Translations under genes and position numbers: made by a program
Notes under the pieces: model-generated
Database searches by the model: none
What the model was told of the DNA's origin: nothing
Seen by the model: only the letters and a program-made list of their open reading frames with translations
Shown here: positions 54,736 through 63,447 of the stretch, piece by piece
How positions within the stretch are numbered: the stretch's first letter is position 1
Layout: the number at the start of each line of letters is the position of its first letter
Origin: Peptoclostridium litorale DSM 5388
GTDB lineage: Bacteria; Bacillota; Clostridia; Peptostreptococcales; Peptostreptococcaceae
Direction of reading: 5' to 3'
Assembly (NCBI RefSeq): GCF_900141635.1
Contig: NZ_FSRH01000003.1
Span: forward strand, 1 to 64,000
Length of the DNA: 64,000 nucleotides

Positions 54736-55482
54736 ATGAGATATAAAGCAATATCAGATGTAGGGAATGTCAGGAGCATGAATGAAGACTTTTGGGGTGC
54801 AGAGATATTAGGCAGTGGAAAAGGGGCAGTAGGCATATTCGCAATAGCGGATGGCATGGGAGGACATAATAAAGGCGAGGTTGCTAGCCGGATTGCAGTT
54901 GAAAAAGTCATGCAGCATTTGAAAGGCAGAATTGAGTCTGCCAAAAGGGATATAGATTCCATTGTAGTTGAAAACCTGATTGAATCGTATGAGCGTTCAA
55001 ACGATATCATAATTAAAGAGGCACAAAGGAGCGAAGAATTTCGCGGCATAGGAACAACGCTTACGATGGCTGTAATTACAGGTGGCAAAATGTACGTTGC
55101 AAATGTCGGAGACAGCAGATGCTATCTGTTTAGCGAGGAAAAACTCCATAGAGTTACAAATGACAATTCACTTGTGCAGGAACTCCTATTGAAGGGTCTT
55201 ATAACCGAGGAAGAGGCGAGAAGGCATCCTCAAAGGAATGTCATAACAAGAGCCGTGGGTCTGGAAGAACCTTTGAAGGTTGACGTGTATGAAAGGGATG
55301 TGGTAAAGGGAGACCATGTGCTTCTCACTACGGACGGCCTTACAAACATGATTGCACATGATGAGATGCAAGAAGTTATACTGAATTTTGAAAATATTGA
55401 CCAAAGCTGCGAAGAGCTTCTAAGCAGGGCGAAGGACAGCGGGGGAGACGACAATATTTCTTTGATTCACATTTTAATATAA
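54736..55482 (+). CDS. stp: PPM-family Ser/Thr protein phosphatase (PrpC/Stp)
   Basis: 248 residues from ATG 54736 with GGGGTG upstream. PP2C motifs: RSMNEDFWG, ADGMGGHNKG (metal Asp), GDSRCYL, TTDGLTN and GGDDNIS. It reverses phosphorylation by the adjacent PASTA kinase. It follows rlmN by four bases. Confidence 0.96.
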   Translation: MRYKAISDVGNVRSMNEDFWGAEILGSGKGAVGIFAIADGMGGHNKGEVASRIAVEKVMQHLKGRIESAKRDIDSIVVENLIESYERSNDIIIKEAQRSEEFRGIGTTLTMAVITGGKMYVANVGDSRCYLFSEEKLHRVTNDNSLVQELLLKGLITEEEARRHPQRNVITRAVGLEEPLKVDVYERDVVKGDHVLLTTDGLTNMIAHDEMQEVILNFENIDQSCEELLSRAKDSGGDDNISLIHILI

Positions 55483-55501
55483 CCTGGGAGTTGGTGGTAC
55501 T

Positions 55502-57523
55502 GTGTTAGGAAAAGTATTAGGGAACAGATACGAAATATTGGAAAAAATAGGCGACGGAGGGATGGCTTTTGTCTACAAGGCAAGGTGCAGGCTTCTCAAC
55601 AGAATAGTTGCCGTAAAGGTTTTGAGAAGTGAATTTGTTGAAGACGAGGAGTTTCTTGAAAAGTTTAAAAATGAAGCTCAGTCTGCTGCAAGCCTTACTC
55701 AGCAAAACATAGTCAACATATATGATGTGGGCCAGGATGAGGAAGTCCACTATATAGTTATGGAATATGTAGAAGGCAAAAGCCTAAGGGACATAATAAA
55801 AGGCAGCAAGAGGATAGGCGAGGAGCAGGCAATTGAAATAGCAAGGCAAATAGCATTGGCACTTTCTCAGGCGCACAAAAAGCACATAATACACAGGGAC
55901 ATAAAGCCGCACAATATACTTGTAAAGGAAGACGGAACTGTAAAGGTTGTGGATTTCGGCATAGCAAAAGCCGTTACGAGTTCAACTGTTACAAATATGG
56001 GAAGCGTCATAGGGTCTGTCCACTATTTTTCTCCGGAACAAGCAAAGGGAAGATATGTGGATGAAAGGTCTGACCTTTACTCCCTGGGAATAGTGATGTA
56101 CGAAATGCTTGTCGGAAGGGTGCCGTTTAAGGGAGACAGTCCTGTAAATATAGCGCTTCAACACATCAACGAGGAAGTGACATTTCCAGATTTCATAAAA
56201 AATGAAGTTTCAGAGGATGTAAAAAAGCTCATACTAAAGCTAACTCAAAAAAACCAATCGAGAAGGTATTTTACCGCAGATGAGCTTATAAAGGACATGG
56301 ATCTTATCAAAAAAAATGTGAGCCCTAATTTTATCCAGCCGAGCTATGAGGATTTCAAGACTCAAAAGATTGAAAATCTTGGGGAAGCAATAGAAAAGGC
56401 TGAGCAGCAAAGGGAGATAATAATAGAAAGACATTCTGAGGACATGGGAATCACTAGAAGTGAAGATTTTCAAACCGAAAAAGACATGGGAGAACAGGAC
56501 ATGCCGAAAAAATCTGGAAAAGGACATAAAAAGCTCATAATGATGCTTGCTATAGTTTTGGGATTTGTAGCTTCTGTAGGATTCACCGCAGGAGGATTTT
56601 ACATAAAGGAGATGCTAAAGCCTAAGGAGTACAGTCTGCCAAAGCTGGAAAGTATGAAATTTGAAGATGCAAAGAAAATGCTTGAGGAGAAAAAGATAAA
56701 GCTGAGCATAAGAAGGGAAGAAAACAGCAATGAAGTGCTCAAGGATCATATAATAAGCCAGGAGCCACAAGCCGGCACGACTGTAAAGGAAGGCTTTGAA
56801 GTAACGGTGGTTGTCAGCAAGGGAGGAAAGCTTTCGCAGGTTCCAAACCTTGAAGGCAAAAAGCTCGGTGATTTGACAGGCATACTCAGCGAGGCGAACT
56901 TCGAAGAAGGCGTAGTCACTTTTGAGTTCAACGATAAGCCAGAGGGGACGATACTTTCGCAAAAGCCTAGGGCCCTTTCTAAATTGGAAGAGGGAAGTTC
57001 AATAGATGTGGTTGTCAGCAAAGGACAGGAAGTCAAGCTGGTGATAGTACCTCAGCTTGTAGGCGTAAGCTTTGAAGACGCTAAAAAGCTAATGGGCGAT
57101 TTGAGACTTGGAGATGTGACTTATGATGAAGACAAGTCGCAGCCGGATGGGGTGGTTTTAAAGCAGAGTCTTTCCGCCGGGGAAAAGACCGAGGAAAACA
57201 AAAGCATGAACCTTGTTGTAAACAAGCTAAAGAGCCAGGATGAAACTGCAGGTGAAACTCAAAGTTCAGGGGATAGAGCTAAACAGGAAGATCAGGTCAA
57301 AAGGAATCTTTCGATAAAGCTTCCAGAAGACAAGGGAAACATACGAGTTGTAGTAAAAGAGACTTATGATTCCCAGACAAAGACTGTATATGATAAAGAA
57401 ATAAAAGTAAATGAAACAAATGGATTGCTTATTGTCCCTATAAGGGGTAAAAGCGGAACTACAAAAGCATATCAAATAACTATAGACGGCAGCTCTTATT
57501 ATGATGGAGATGTCAGCTTTTAG
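55502..57523 (+). CDS. prkC: PASTA-domain Ser/Thr protein kinase (PrkC family)
   Basis: 673 residues. The cytoplasmic kinase (about 10-270) has GDGGMAFVYKA, catalytic Lys39 in VAVKVL, HRDIKPHNIL and DFGIAK. A juxtamembrane acidic linker, one membrane helix (about 343-363), three PASTA repeats (about 372-437, 438-506, 507-577) and a Ser/Thr/Lys-rich plus beta C-terminal domain follow. PASTA repeats sense muropeptide or lipid II. GTG 55502 has GGGAG and TGGTGG upstream. Immediately follows its phosphatase. Confidence 0.96.
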   Translation: MLGKVLGNRYEILEKIGDGGMAFVYKARCRLLNRIVAVKVLRSEFVEDEEFLEKFKNEAQSAASLTQQNIVNIYDVGQDEEVHYIVMEYVEGKSLRDIIKGSKRIGEEQAIEIARQIALALSQAHKKHIIHRDIKPHNILVKEDGTVKVVDFGIAKAVTSSTVTNMGSVIGSVHYFSPEQAKGRYVDERSDLYSLGIVMYEMLVGRVPFKGDSPVNIALQHINEEVTFPDFIKNEVSEDVKKLILKLTQKNQSRRYFTADELIKDMDLIKKNVSPNFIQPSYEDFKTQKIENLGEAIEKAEQQREIIIERHSEDMGITRSEDFQTEKDMGEQDMPKKSGKGHKKLIMMLAIVLGFVASVGFTAGGFYIKEMLKPKEYSLPKLESMKFEDAKKMLEEKKIKLSIRREENSNEVLKDHIISQEPQAGTTVKEGFEVTVVVSKGGKLSQVPNLEGKKLGDLTGILSEANFEEGVVTFEFNDKPEGTILSQKPRALSKLEEGSSIDVVVSKGQEVKLVIVPQLVGVSFEDAKKLMGDLRLGDVTYDEDKSQPDGVVLKQSLSAGEKTEENKSMNLVVNKLKSQDETAGETQSSGDRAKQEDQVKRNLSIKLPEDKGNIRVVVKETYDSQTKTVYDKEIKVNETNGLLIVPIRGKSGTTKAYQITIDGSSYYDGDVSF

Positions 57524-57538
57524 GCGAGGAGAGGTTAA

Positions 57539-58429
57539 ATGATAGAAGGAAGGATAACAAAGGGAATAGGAGGTTTTTATTACGTTGAAACAAGCGGCGG
57601 CCTTTATGAGTGCAAGGCAAGGGGGATATTCAGAAAGGATAAGATAACTCCTCTTGTGGGAGACATGGTTGAGATTGAGGTTGTTGACGAAAAAGAAAAA
57701 AAAGGCGTTATAGAAGCCATACGAGATAGGAAAAACGAGCTTATAAGGCCAAGTATAGCAAATGTGGACATGGCTGTAATAGTATTTGCTGCCAAAAGCC
57801 CGGATCCGAACCTTTCTCTCATAGACAGATTCATAGTGCTTGCAGAGAGGGAGTTTCTCGACATAGTAATATGCATAAACAAAATAGATGCAGATGAAGA
57901 AAAGGACTACATGAAAATAAAGAGCATATATGAGTCGTGCGGATACAAGGTTGTGCTTACGAGCACCAAAAAAAGGATAGGTATAGAGGAACTCAGGGAT
58001 CAGATGAGTGGAAACGTTGTAGTTCTTGCAGGCCCTTCAGGGGTTGGGAAGTCAAGCCTGCTTAATACCATAGACCAGAGACTGGAGCTAAAGACCGGCG
58101 AAATAAGCGAAAAGCTTGGAAGGGGAAAACACACCACAAGACATGCGGAGCTTATGGACTTTGGGGACGGCACTATGATTGCAGACACTCCGGGATTCAG
58201 CTCTCTCAGCCTGAACCACATAGACGAGAAGGAACTCAAGGAATATTTTGTCGAGTTTGAGGACTACACGGACGAGTGCAGGTTCCACAGCGACTGCATA
58301 CATGAAAACGAGCCAAGCTGTGCAGTCAAAAATGCGGTGGATGACGGGAAACTGTTCAAGGAAAGATACGACAGCTATATACAGCTTTTAAATGAAATAA
58401 GGAATAACAACAGGAGGAGTAGAAGATGA
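57539..58429 (+). CDS. rsgA: Ribosome small-subunit-dependent GTPase RsgA
   Basis: 296 residues: N-terminal OB fold, circularly permuted GTPase (NKID before the P-loop GPSGVGKSSLLN, then DTPGFSS), and a zinc finger with CRFHSDCIHENEPSC. It checks 30S maturation. It overlaps rpe by ATGA. ATG 57539 follows GAGGAGAGG. Confidence 0.96.
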   Translation: MIEGRITKGIGGFYYVETSGGLYECKARGIFRKDKITPLVGDMVEIEVVDEKEKKGVIEAIRDRKNELIRPSIANVDMAVIVFAAKSPDPNLSLIDRFIVLAEREFLDIVICINKIDADEEKDYMKIKSIYESCGYKVVLTSTKKRIGIEELRDQMSGNVVVLAGPSGVGKSSLLNTIDQRLELKTGEISEKLGRGKHTTRHAELMDFGDGTMIADTPGFSSLSLNHIDEKELKEYFVEFEDYTDECRFHSDCIHENEPSCAVKNAVDDGKLFKERYDSYIQLLNEIRNNNRRSRR

Positions 58430-59085
58430 TAAAACTGGCACCGTCGATACTTTCGGCAAATTTTGCAACACTTTTAGACGATGTAAGAAAGGTTGAAGAG
58501 GCAGGATGTGAATTCCTGCACATAGATGTCATGGACGGTCATTTTGTTCCCAATATAACAATAGGACCGCTTGTTGCGAAGGCTCTAAAAAAGGGCGGAG
58601 TGGACATGGTATTTGACGTCCACCTTATGATTGAAAACCCTGACAATTACGTAAAGGATTTCGCCGATGCGGGCGCGGACATAATAGTTGTGCACCAGGA
58701 GGCCTGCATACACCTTCACAGGACGATACAAAACATAAAGTCATGCGGAGTAAAGGCAGGGGTTGCACTTAACCCTGCGACGCCTGTGGAGACCATAAAG
58801 CACATCATAGAAGACATTGACATGGTGCTTATAATGAGTGTCAACCCTGGATTTGGAGGACAGAGCTTCATAGAGGGCGTGCTTCCTAAAATATCGCAGG
58901 TGAGAAAAATGGCAGACGAGCTTGGCATTGAGCTGGACATACAGGTTGACGGAGGAATAAAGCCTTCTAATGTCCACCAGGTTGTCAAGGCGGGTGCAAA
59001 CGTGGTAGTTGCGGGATCTGCCATATTTGGAAGCGAAGACATAAAGGCGACTGTTGAAGAATTCAGAAAAAACAGCATGCTGTAG
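58426..59085 (+). CDS. rpe: Ribulose-phosphate 3-epimerase
   Basis: 219 residues, TIM barrel. Motifs: LAPSILSANFATL, HIDVMDGHFVPN, MSVNPGFGGQ and VDGGI. It interconverts ribulose-5-P and xylulose-5-P in the pentose phosphate pathway. ATGA overlap with rsgA; thiN follows. Confidence 0.97.
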   Translation: MIKLAPSILSANFATLLDDVRKVEEAGCEFLHIDVMDGHFVPNITIGPLVAKALKKGGVDMVFDVHLMIENPDNYVKDFADAGADIIVVHQEACIHLHRTIQNIKSCGVKAGVALNPATPVETIKHIIEDIDMVLIMSVNPGFGGQSFIEGVLPKISQVRKMADELGIELDIQVDGGIKPSNVHQVVKAGANVVVAGSAIFGSEDIKATVEEFRKNSML

Positions 59086-59100
59086 AAAAAGGTGAACGAG

Positions 59101-59736
59101 GTGTTAGTTGGAATACTAGTAAACGGGGCAATAGATGATATTGAGTTTTACAAAAAAGAGCTGGACGGGTGCGACTATGTGATAAGCGCCGATGGCGCAT
59201 CCAATGTCCTTTATAAGATGAAAAAAGTACCAGATGTCATTATAGGGGATATGGACTCCATAGAAGAAGATGCAAAGAGTTTTTTCCTGGAAAAGGGAGT
59301 TGAGTTCAAAAGATTCCCTTCCAAAAAAGACTTTACGGACACGGAGCTTTCAATAGACTACGCAAAGGATATAGGTGCAGACGAAGTAGTGCTTTATGCG
59401 GCCGTAGGAAGCCGGATAGACCACTCTTTGGGCAATATCAACCTTTTATACTACATGCTTAAAAGAGGCATGCAGGGAAGGCTTGTAAACGAGAAAAACG
59501 AAGTCCGTATCACCGATGGAAAACTTGTGATTGAGGGAAGAAAAGGCGATTTGGTATCTGTAATACCTGTAAACGGGGACGCCATAGGAGTCACCCTGAC
59601 GGGCCTTGAATACCCTCTTACGGACTATACGATAGAATTTGGAAAGACCATAGGCCTTTCAAATGTAATGGTTGGAGAAAGCTGCAGAATAGAAGTGAAA
59701 GACGGATGCATATTTGTAATAAAGGCAAGGGATTAA
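59101..59736 (+). CDS. thiN: Thiamine pyrophosphokinase
   Basis: 211 residues. It pyrophosphorylates thiamine to TPP. Motifs: ISADGASNVLYKM, DVIIGDMDS and KKDFTDTELSIDYA. GTG 59101 is chosen with AAAGGTG six bases upstream; GTG 59092 overlaps it. Last gene of the prkC-rsgA-rpe-thiN run, ended by a strong terminator. Confidence 0.93.
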   Translation: MLVGILVNGAIDDIEFYKKELDGCDYVISADGASNVLYKMKKVPDVIIGDMDSIEEDAKSFFLEKGVEFKRFPSKKDFTDTELSIDYAKDIGADEVVLYAAVGSRIDHSLGNINLLYYMLKRGMQGRLVNEKNEVRITDGKLVIEGRKGDLVSVIPVNGDAIGVTLTGLEYPLTDYTIEFGKTIGLSNVMVGESCRIEVKDGCIFVIKARD

Positions 59737-59777
59737 ATAATTATATAATTTAAAAACTACATCAATACAATACTTGC

Positions 59778-59820
59778 CATAAAAAATAACGACTGCTCAG
59801 CAGTCGTTATTTTTTATGGG
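59778..59820. terminator. Strong palindromic terminator after thiN
   Basis: A near-perfect palindrome with AATAACGACTGCT (59786-59798) and AGCAGTCGTTATT (59800-59812), flanked by A and T runs. Because it is symmetric it can act in both directions. Confidence 0.9.
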
Positions 59821-59906
59821 TATACATATGAAACTGAATTTTCATGCTGCCAGCGATATGCAGCCGTCATGCTAAATGGGATAAAGTAAAGATATATAAA
59901 AGTGCA

Positions 59907-59937
59907 TAAAAAAAAGAGCCTCACGACTCTTTTTTTG
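59907..59937 (-). terminator. Terminator of rpmB
   Basis: On the minus strand AAAAAAAGAG and CTCTTTTTTT pair around an 8-base loop, 50 bases after the rpmB stop. Confidence 0.75.
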
Positions 59938-59982
59938 CTAATTATATATTGAAAAAATTTTCAATATCCAATTATCTCCAAA

Positions 59983-60174
59983 TTAGATAGCTCTGTCTAC
60001 TTTTCCAGAACGTAGACATCTTGTACATACCTTTACTTTCTTTGGAGAACCATTAACCAAAGCCTTTACGCTTCTAAGGTTAGGTAGCCAAGTTCTTTTA
60101 GAATGACGATTTGAGTGACTGACCTGATTACCAGAAGTTCTTCCCTTACCGCACATTTCGCATACCTTTGCCAC
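59983..60174 (-). CDS. rpmB: 50S ribosomal protein L28 (zinc-ribbon form)
   Basis: 63 residues: KVCEMCGKGRTSGNQVSHSNRHSKRTW is typical, and the CEMC and CTRC pairs make it the zinc-binding C+ form. GTG 60174 has AAGGAGG upstream. It is encoded opposite its neighbours, between thiN and the asp23-family gene, its common place in Bacillota. Confidence 0.97.
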   Translation of the reverse strand: MAKVCEMCGKGRTSGNQVSHSNRHSKRTWLPNLRSVKALVNGSPKKVKVCTRCLRSGKVDRAI

Positions 60175-60222
60175 GTAAAAACACCTCCTTTGAGTTTCAT
60201 AAATTGCACTAAAAACATTACT

Positions 60223-60251
60223 ATATTATCACAATTAGAGGGCTTTTGCAA
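60223..60251 (-). promoter_or_regulatory. rpmB promoter
   Basis: On the minus strand TTGCAA (60251-60246), a 17-base spacer and TAATAT (60228-60223), with TG just upstream of the -10. Confidence 0.55.
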
Positions 60252-60332
60252 TATAAAATAAATTGTATTGAAGAAATGGCAGGCATACTATAGAATAATA
60301 TTGTAAAGAAGTTTATTATGGGAGGAATATGC

Positions 60333-60689
60333 ATGTACGGAAAAATAGAAAACCAATATGGGAAGATATACATAGAAAACGATGTAATAGCAAAGATAGC
60401 AGGGAAAGCGGCAGTTGAATGCTACGGGATTGTTGGCTTCGCATCAAAATCCATGAAAAACGGAATAGTAGAGCTTTTGAAGTCAGAGAACATGGCAAAG
60501 GGAATAAACGTGAATGTCGACGACGAAAGGCTTGAGATGGAGTTGTTTGTTATAATAGAGTACGGAACGAAAATATCAGAGGTGGCGCACAATATAATGG
60601 ATAGAGTGAAATATTCAGTTGAAAAAAATACAGGACTCAAGGTCTCTAAGATAGACATAAAGGTCCAAGGAATAAGAGTGAGTAAGTAG
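60333..60689 (+). CDS. Asp23/Gls24 family envelope stress protein (YloU-like)
   Basis: 118 residues from ATG 60333 with GGGAGG upstream; an ATG at 60318 is before the site. It matches DUF322/Asp23 (GKIYIENDVIAKIAGKAAVECYGIVG, VKYSVEKNTGLKVSKIDIKVQGI). Usually encoded directly before fakA, as here. Role in envelope or acyl metabolism is inferred from context. Confidence 0.92.
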   Translation: MYGKIENQYGKIYIENDVIAKIAGKAAVECYGIVGFASKSMKNGIVELLKSENMAKGINVNVDDERLEMELFVIIEYGTKISEVAHNIMDRVKYSVEKNTGLKVSKIDIKVQGIRVSK

Positions 60690-60702
60690 GAGGTCTCAAA
60701 AG

Positions 60703-62328
60703 TTGAAACACGAATTTGTAGAAGCTAAAATGCTTATAAAAATGTTTATATCCGGTGCTAACAACCTTGAAAACCATAAAGATGTTGTGGACAGGCTCAA
60801 CGTATTTCCAGTACCCGATGGTGATACTGGAACCAATATGTCGCTTACAATGAATTCGGCGGTGGAAAAACTCCATGGATTGAAAGAAGAGAGCATATCA
60901 AATGTAGGCAAGACGGTTTCAAAAGGATCTCTAATGGGAGCAAGGGGCAATTCAGGAGTAATACTGTCACAGCTTCTAAGGGGATTTGCATCTGCGATTG
61001 AGGAGAAAAAGACGCTTGACGTGTATGACTTCGCACAGGCAATGAGCAAGGCTGCACATATGGCTTACAAGGCTGTAATAAAGCCTATAGAAGGCACAAT
61101 ACTAACAGTGGCCAGGGAAGCCGGAGAATACGCGCTGGAACTTGTGAAAGAGGAAATATCAATAGAGGATTTCTTCAATAAGTTTGTGGGAAGGGCAAAT
61201 GAGTCGCTTGAAAACACTCCAAACCTTCTTGATGCGCTTAGAGAGGCAAATGTTGTGGATTCGGGAGGCAAGGGACTTGTACTAATATACGAGGGAATGT
61301 ACAATGCGCTTGTTGGAAGCCCTGTCCAAAGAAGTGGAGGTAGGCCGTTAGAGCCGGCGGAAGAGCTGCAGCTGGAAAAAACCGGCGCTGTTGACATAAA
61401 GTATGCATACTGCACTGAATTCATATTGAAATCAAAGAGCATAGTATGCGATGAAATGCGAATGCTTATGGCAGATATGGGTGACAGCATGGTGGCGGCG
61501 TCTGACGATGATCTCATAAAGATGCATATACACACAAACGAGCCTGGAACAGTGCTGCAGATGGCTCTTGAGCATGGAGAACTTGTGAAGATCAAAATAG
61601 AAAACATGAGGGTACAACATGAAAACAACATAGTTGAAAAAGAATCAGGCAAGCCTGCTGAGACAGAAAAGAAGAAGTATTCGGTAGTGGCGGTAGCTTC
61701 AGGAGAGGGAATGGCTTCTATACTTGGAGACCTTGGAGTGGACTCCATAATAGAAGGGGGCCAGACCATGAATCCGAGTACAAGCGATTTTCTGCAGGCC
61801 ATAAATGGAGCCAGCGCTGAAAACGTAATAGTGTTCCCGAACAATAAGAATATAATAATGGCTGCAAACCAGGCAAAAGAGATGTCTGACGAAAATGTCA
61901 TAGTCATACCTACAAAGAATATGCCGCAGGCTTTTGCCGCCATGGTTGCATTTAACCCTGACGAGTATGCTCTTGAAAATGAAAAGAACATGTCTGAGGC
62001 CATAGAACATGTGAAGGTAGGACAAGTCACATTTTCTGTGAGGGATACTTCGCTAAATGGCAAGGACATCAAAAAGGGCGACATCATAGGGATAGTCCAG
62101 GGCGAAATAGATATATGCGCTGATGAAGTCAAGGCCGGGGCTGTAGAAACGGCAAAGAGCATGATTGACGAGGATACTGAAATAGTGAGCGTATTCTACG
62201 GTGAGGATGTGTCTGAAGAAGATGCAAACAAACTCATAGAGGATCTTGAAAAAGAATATGAAGACGTTGAATTTGAGATATACTATGGAGGCCAGCCTGT
62301 ATACTACTATATAATCTCGGCTGAATAA
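60703..62328 (+). CDS. fakA: Fatty-acid kinase subunit FakA (DAK/YloV family)
   Basis: 541 residues. The N-terminal DhaL-like kinase domain (1-200) has FPVPDGDTGTNMSLTM with Mg-binding Asp residues and GARGNSGVILSQLLRG; the C-terminal DegV-like/FakA region follows. With a FakB partner (not in the window) it phosphorylates exogenous fatty acids. TTG 60703 has AGGAGG nine bases upstream. Follows the Asp23-family gene. Confidence 0.93.
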   Translation: MKHEFVEAKMLIKMFISGANNLENHKDVVDRLNVFPVPDGDTGTNMSLTMNSAVEKLHGLKEESISNVGKTVSKGSLMGARGNSGVILSQLLRGFASAIEEKKTLDVYDFAQAMSKAAHMAYKAVIKPIEGTILTVAREAGEYALELVKEEISIEDFFNKFVGRANESLENTPNLLDALREANVVDSGGKGLVLIYEGMYNALVGSPVQRSGGRPLEPAEELQLEKTGAVDIKYAYCTEFILKSKSIVCDEMRMLMADMGDSMVAASDDDLIKMHIHTNEPGTVLQMALEHGELVKIKIENMRVQHENNIVEKESGKPAETEKKKYSVVAVASGEGMASILGDLGVDSIIEGGQTMNPSTSDFLQAINGASAENVIVFPNNKNIIMAANQAKEMSDENVIVIPTKNMPQAFAAMVAFNPDEYALENEKNMSEAIEHVKVGQVTFSVRDTSLNGKDIKKGDIIGIVQGEIDICADEVKAGAVETAKSMIDEDTEIVSVFYGEDVSEEDANKLIEDLEKEYEDVEFEIYYGGQPVYYYIISAE

Positions 62329-62361
62329 AAGGCAGACCTTACAATAAAGGAGGATGACAAT

Positions 62362-63291
62362 ATGAAAAAAAAGGTTATTATAGACTGTGATCCGGGTTAT
62401 GATGATGCCTTAGCTCTTATGCTTGCATTTGGAAGCGATGAGCTTCAGGTTGAAGCCGTTACGACTTGCGCAGGGAATCAGACTCAGGAGATGGTGTATA
62501 CAAACGCAAAAAGGCTAATAAAGCTCATGGGCGCAAAGACCATAGTTGCGCCGGGAGCTTTAAAGCCTCTTTCCAGAGGCCTTGTGACTGCTTCGTCAGT
62601 TCACGGTGAAACGGGAATGGACGGAGTTGACCTTCCGGATGAGGATATAGGCGAGATCAAAAGCTGTGCGGTGGACATAATGGCAGACATAATAGAAAAA
62701 AGCGATGAAAAGATCATATTAATACCCACGGGGCCGCTTACAAACATAGCGCTGTTACTGTCGATATACCCTCATCTAAAAGAAAAAATAGAGCTCATAT
62801 CGCTTATGGGCGGAGCATGTAACGGAGGAAATGTCACTGCGTGTGCGGAATTTAACATATATGTCGATCCTGAAGCGGCCGACATAGTTTTCAAATCCGG
62901 AGTTCCTATAGTAATGAGCGGGCTTGACGTTACTCACAAGGCTGTAATATACAAAGAGGAAATGGATATATTTGGGACTATAGGAAATGCATCGGGAAAT
63001 GCCGCATTCCAGATACTTCAAAACTACTATAAATTCTATTCGCAGCATACCGACTTAAACGGTGCGGTTATGCATGACGCATGCGCTGTTGCCTATGTTA
63101 TGAATCCAGAAATATTCGAGTGCAAGGACTGCCATATAGATGTCGAGACTAAAGGAGAACATACCACGGGGCAGACTGTTGTCGACATCGGAGACAAAAG
63201 AGGAAATGGAATAAACGCTAAAATAGCAATGAACATAGACAAGGAAGCTCTTATGAAGATGATGTATTCTTCAATAAGCCGCCTTTTGTAA
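62362..63291 (+). CDS. Inosine-uridine preferring nucleoside hydrolase family protein
   Basis: 309 residues. Signature DCDPGYDDALAL (8-19) coordinates Ca; GPLTNIALLL and the C-terminal His in VMHDACAVAYVM are also present. It cleaves ribonucleosides to base and ribose; substrate class not readable. AAGGAGG precedes ATG 62362. It sits between fakA and recG, which are usually neighbours, and has its own terminator. Confidence 0.9.
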   Translation: MKKKVIIDCDPGYDDALALMLAFGSDELQVEAVTTCAGNQTQEMVYTNAKRLIKLMGAKTIVAPGALKPLSRGLVTASSVHGETGMDGVDLPDEDIGEIKSCAVDIMADIIEKSDEKIILIPTGPLTNIALLLSIYPHLKEKIELISLMGGACNGGNVTACAEFNIYVDPEAADIVFKSGVPIVMSGLDVTHKAVIYKEEMDIFGTIGNASGNAAFQILQNYYKFYSQHTDLNGAVMHDACAVAYVMNPEIFECKDCHIDVETKGEHTTGQTVVDIGDKRGNGINAKIAMNIDKEALMKMMYSSISRLL

Positions 63292-63316
63292 GTTTGAAAA
63301 CAATAGGCCAGTCTAT

Positions 63317-63357
63317 AAAGAGCAAAGGGAATATTTGAACATTCTCTTTGCTCTTTT
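63317..63357 (+). terminator. Terminator after the nucleoside hydrolase gene
   Basis: AAAGAGCAAAGGGAAT pairs with ATTCTCTTTGCTCTTT (63341-63356, with one G-U), followed by T. Confidence 0.85.
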
Positions 63358-63408
63358 TGTTTAAAAAATAATGAGAGTAATTTGTATTTCATATATCGAT
63401 GGTCAGTA

Positions 63409-63417
63409 TGCTATAAT
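63409..63417 (+). promoter_or_regulatory. Extended -10 promoter of recG
   Basis: TGC followed by TATAAT (63412-63417), 31 bases before the recG start. No good -35. Confidence 0.5.
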
Positions 63418-63447
63418 TTATGAGTATACAATATTAGAGGGTGGTTA

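Noticed and set aside
61065-62162. 365-codon antisense open frame inside fakA
   Set aside because: Composition is typical of an antisense shadow (Ser, Phe, Thr-rich); fakA on the other strand is certain.
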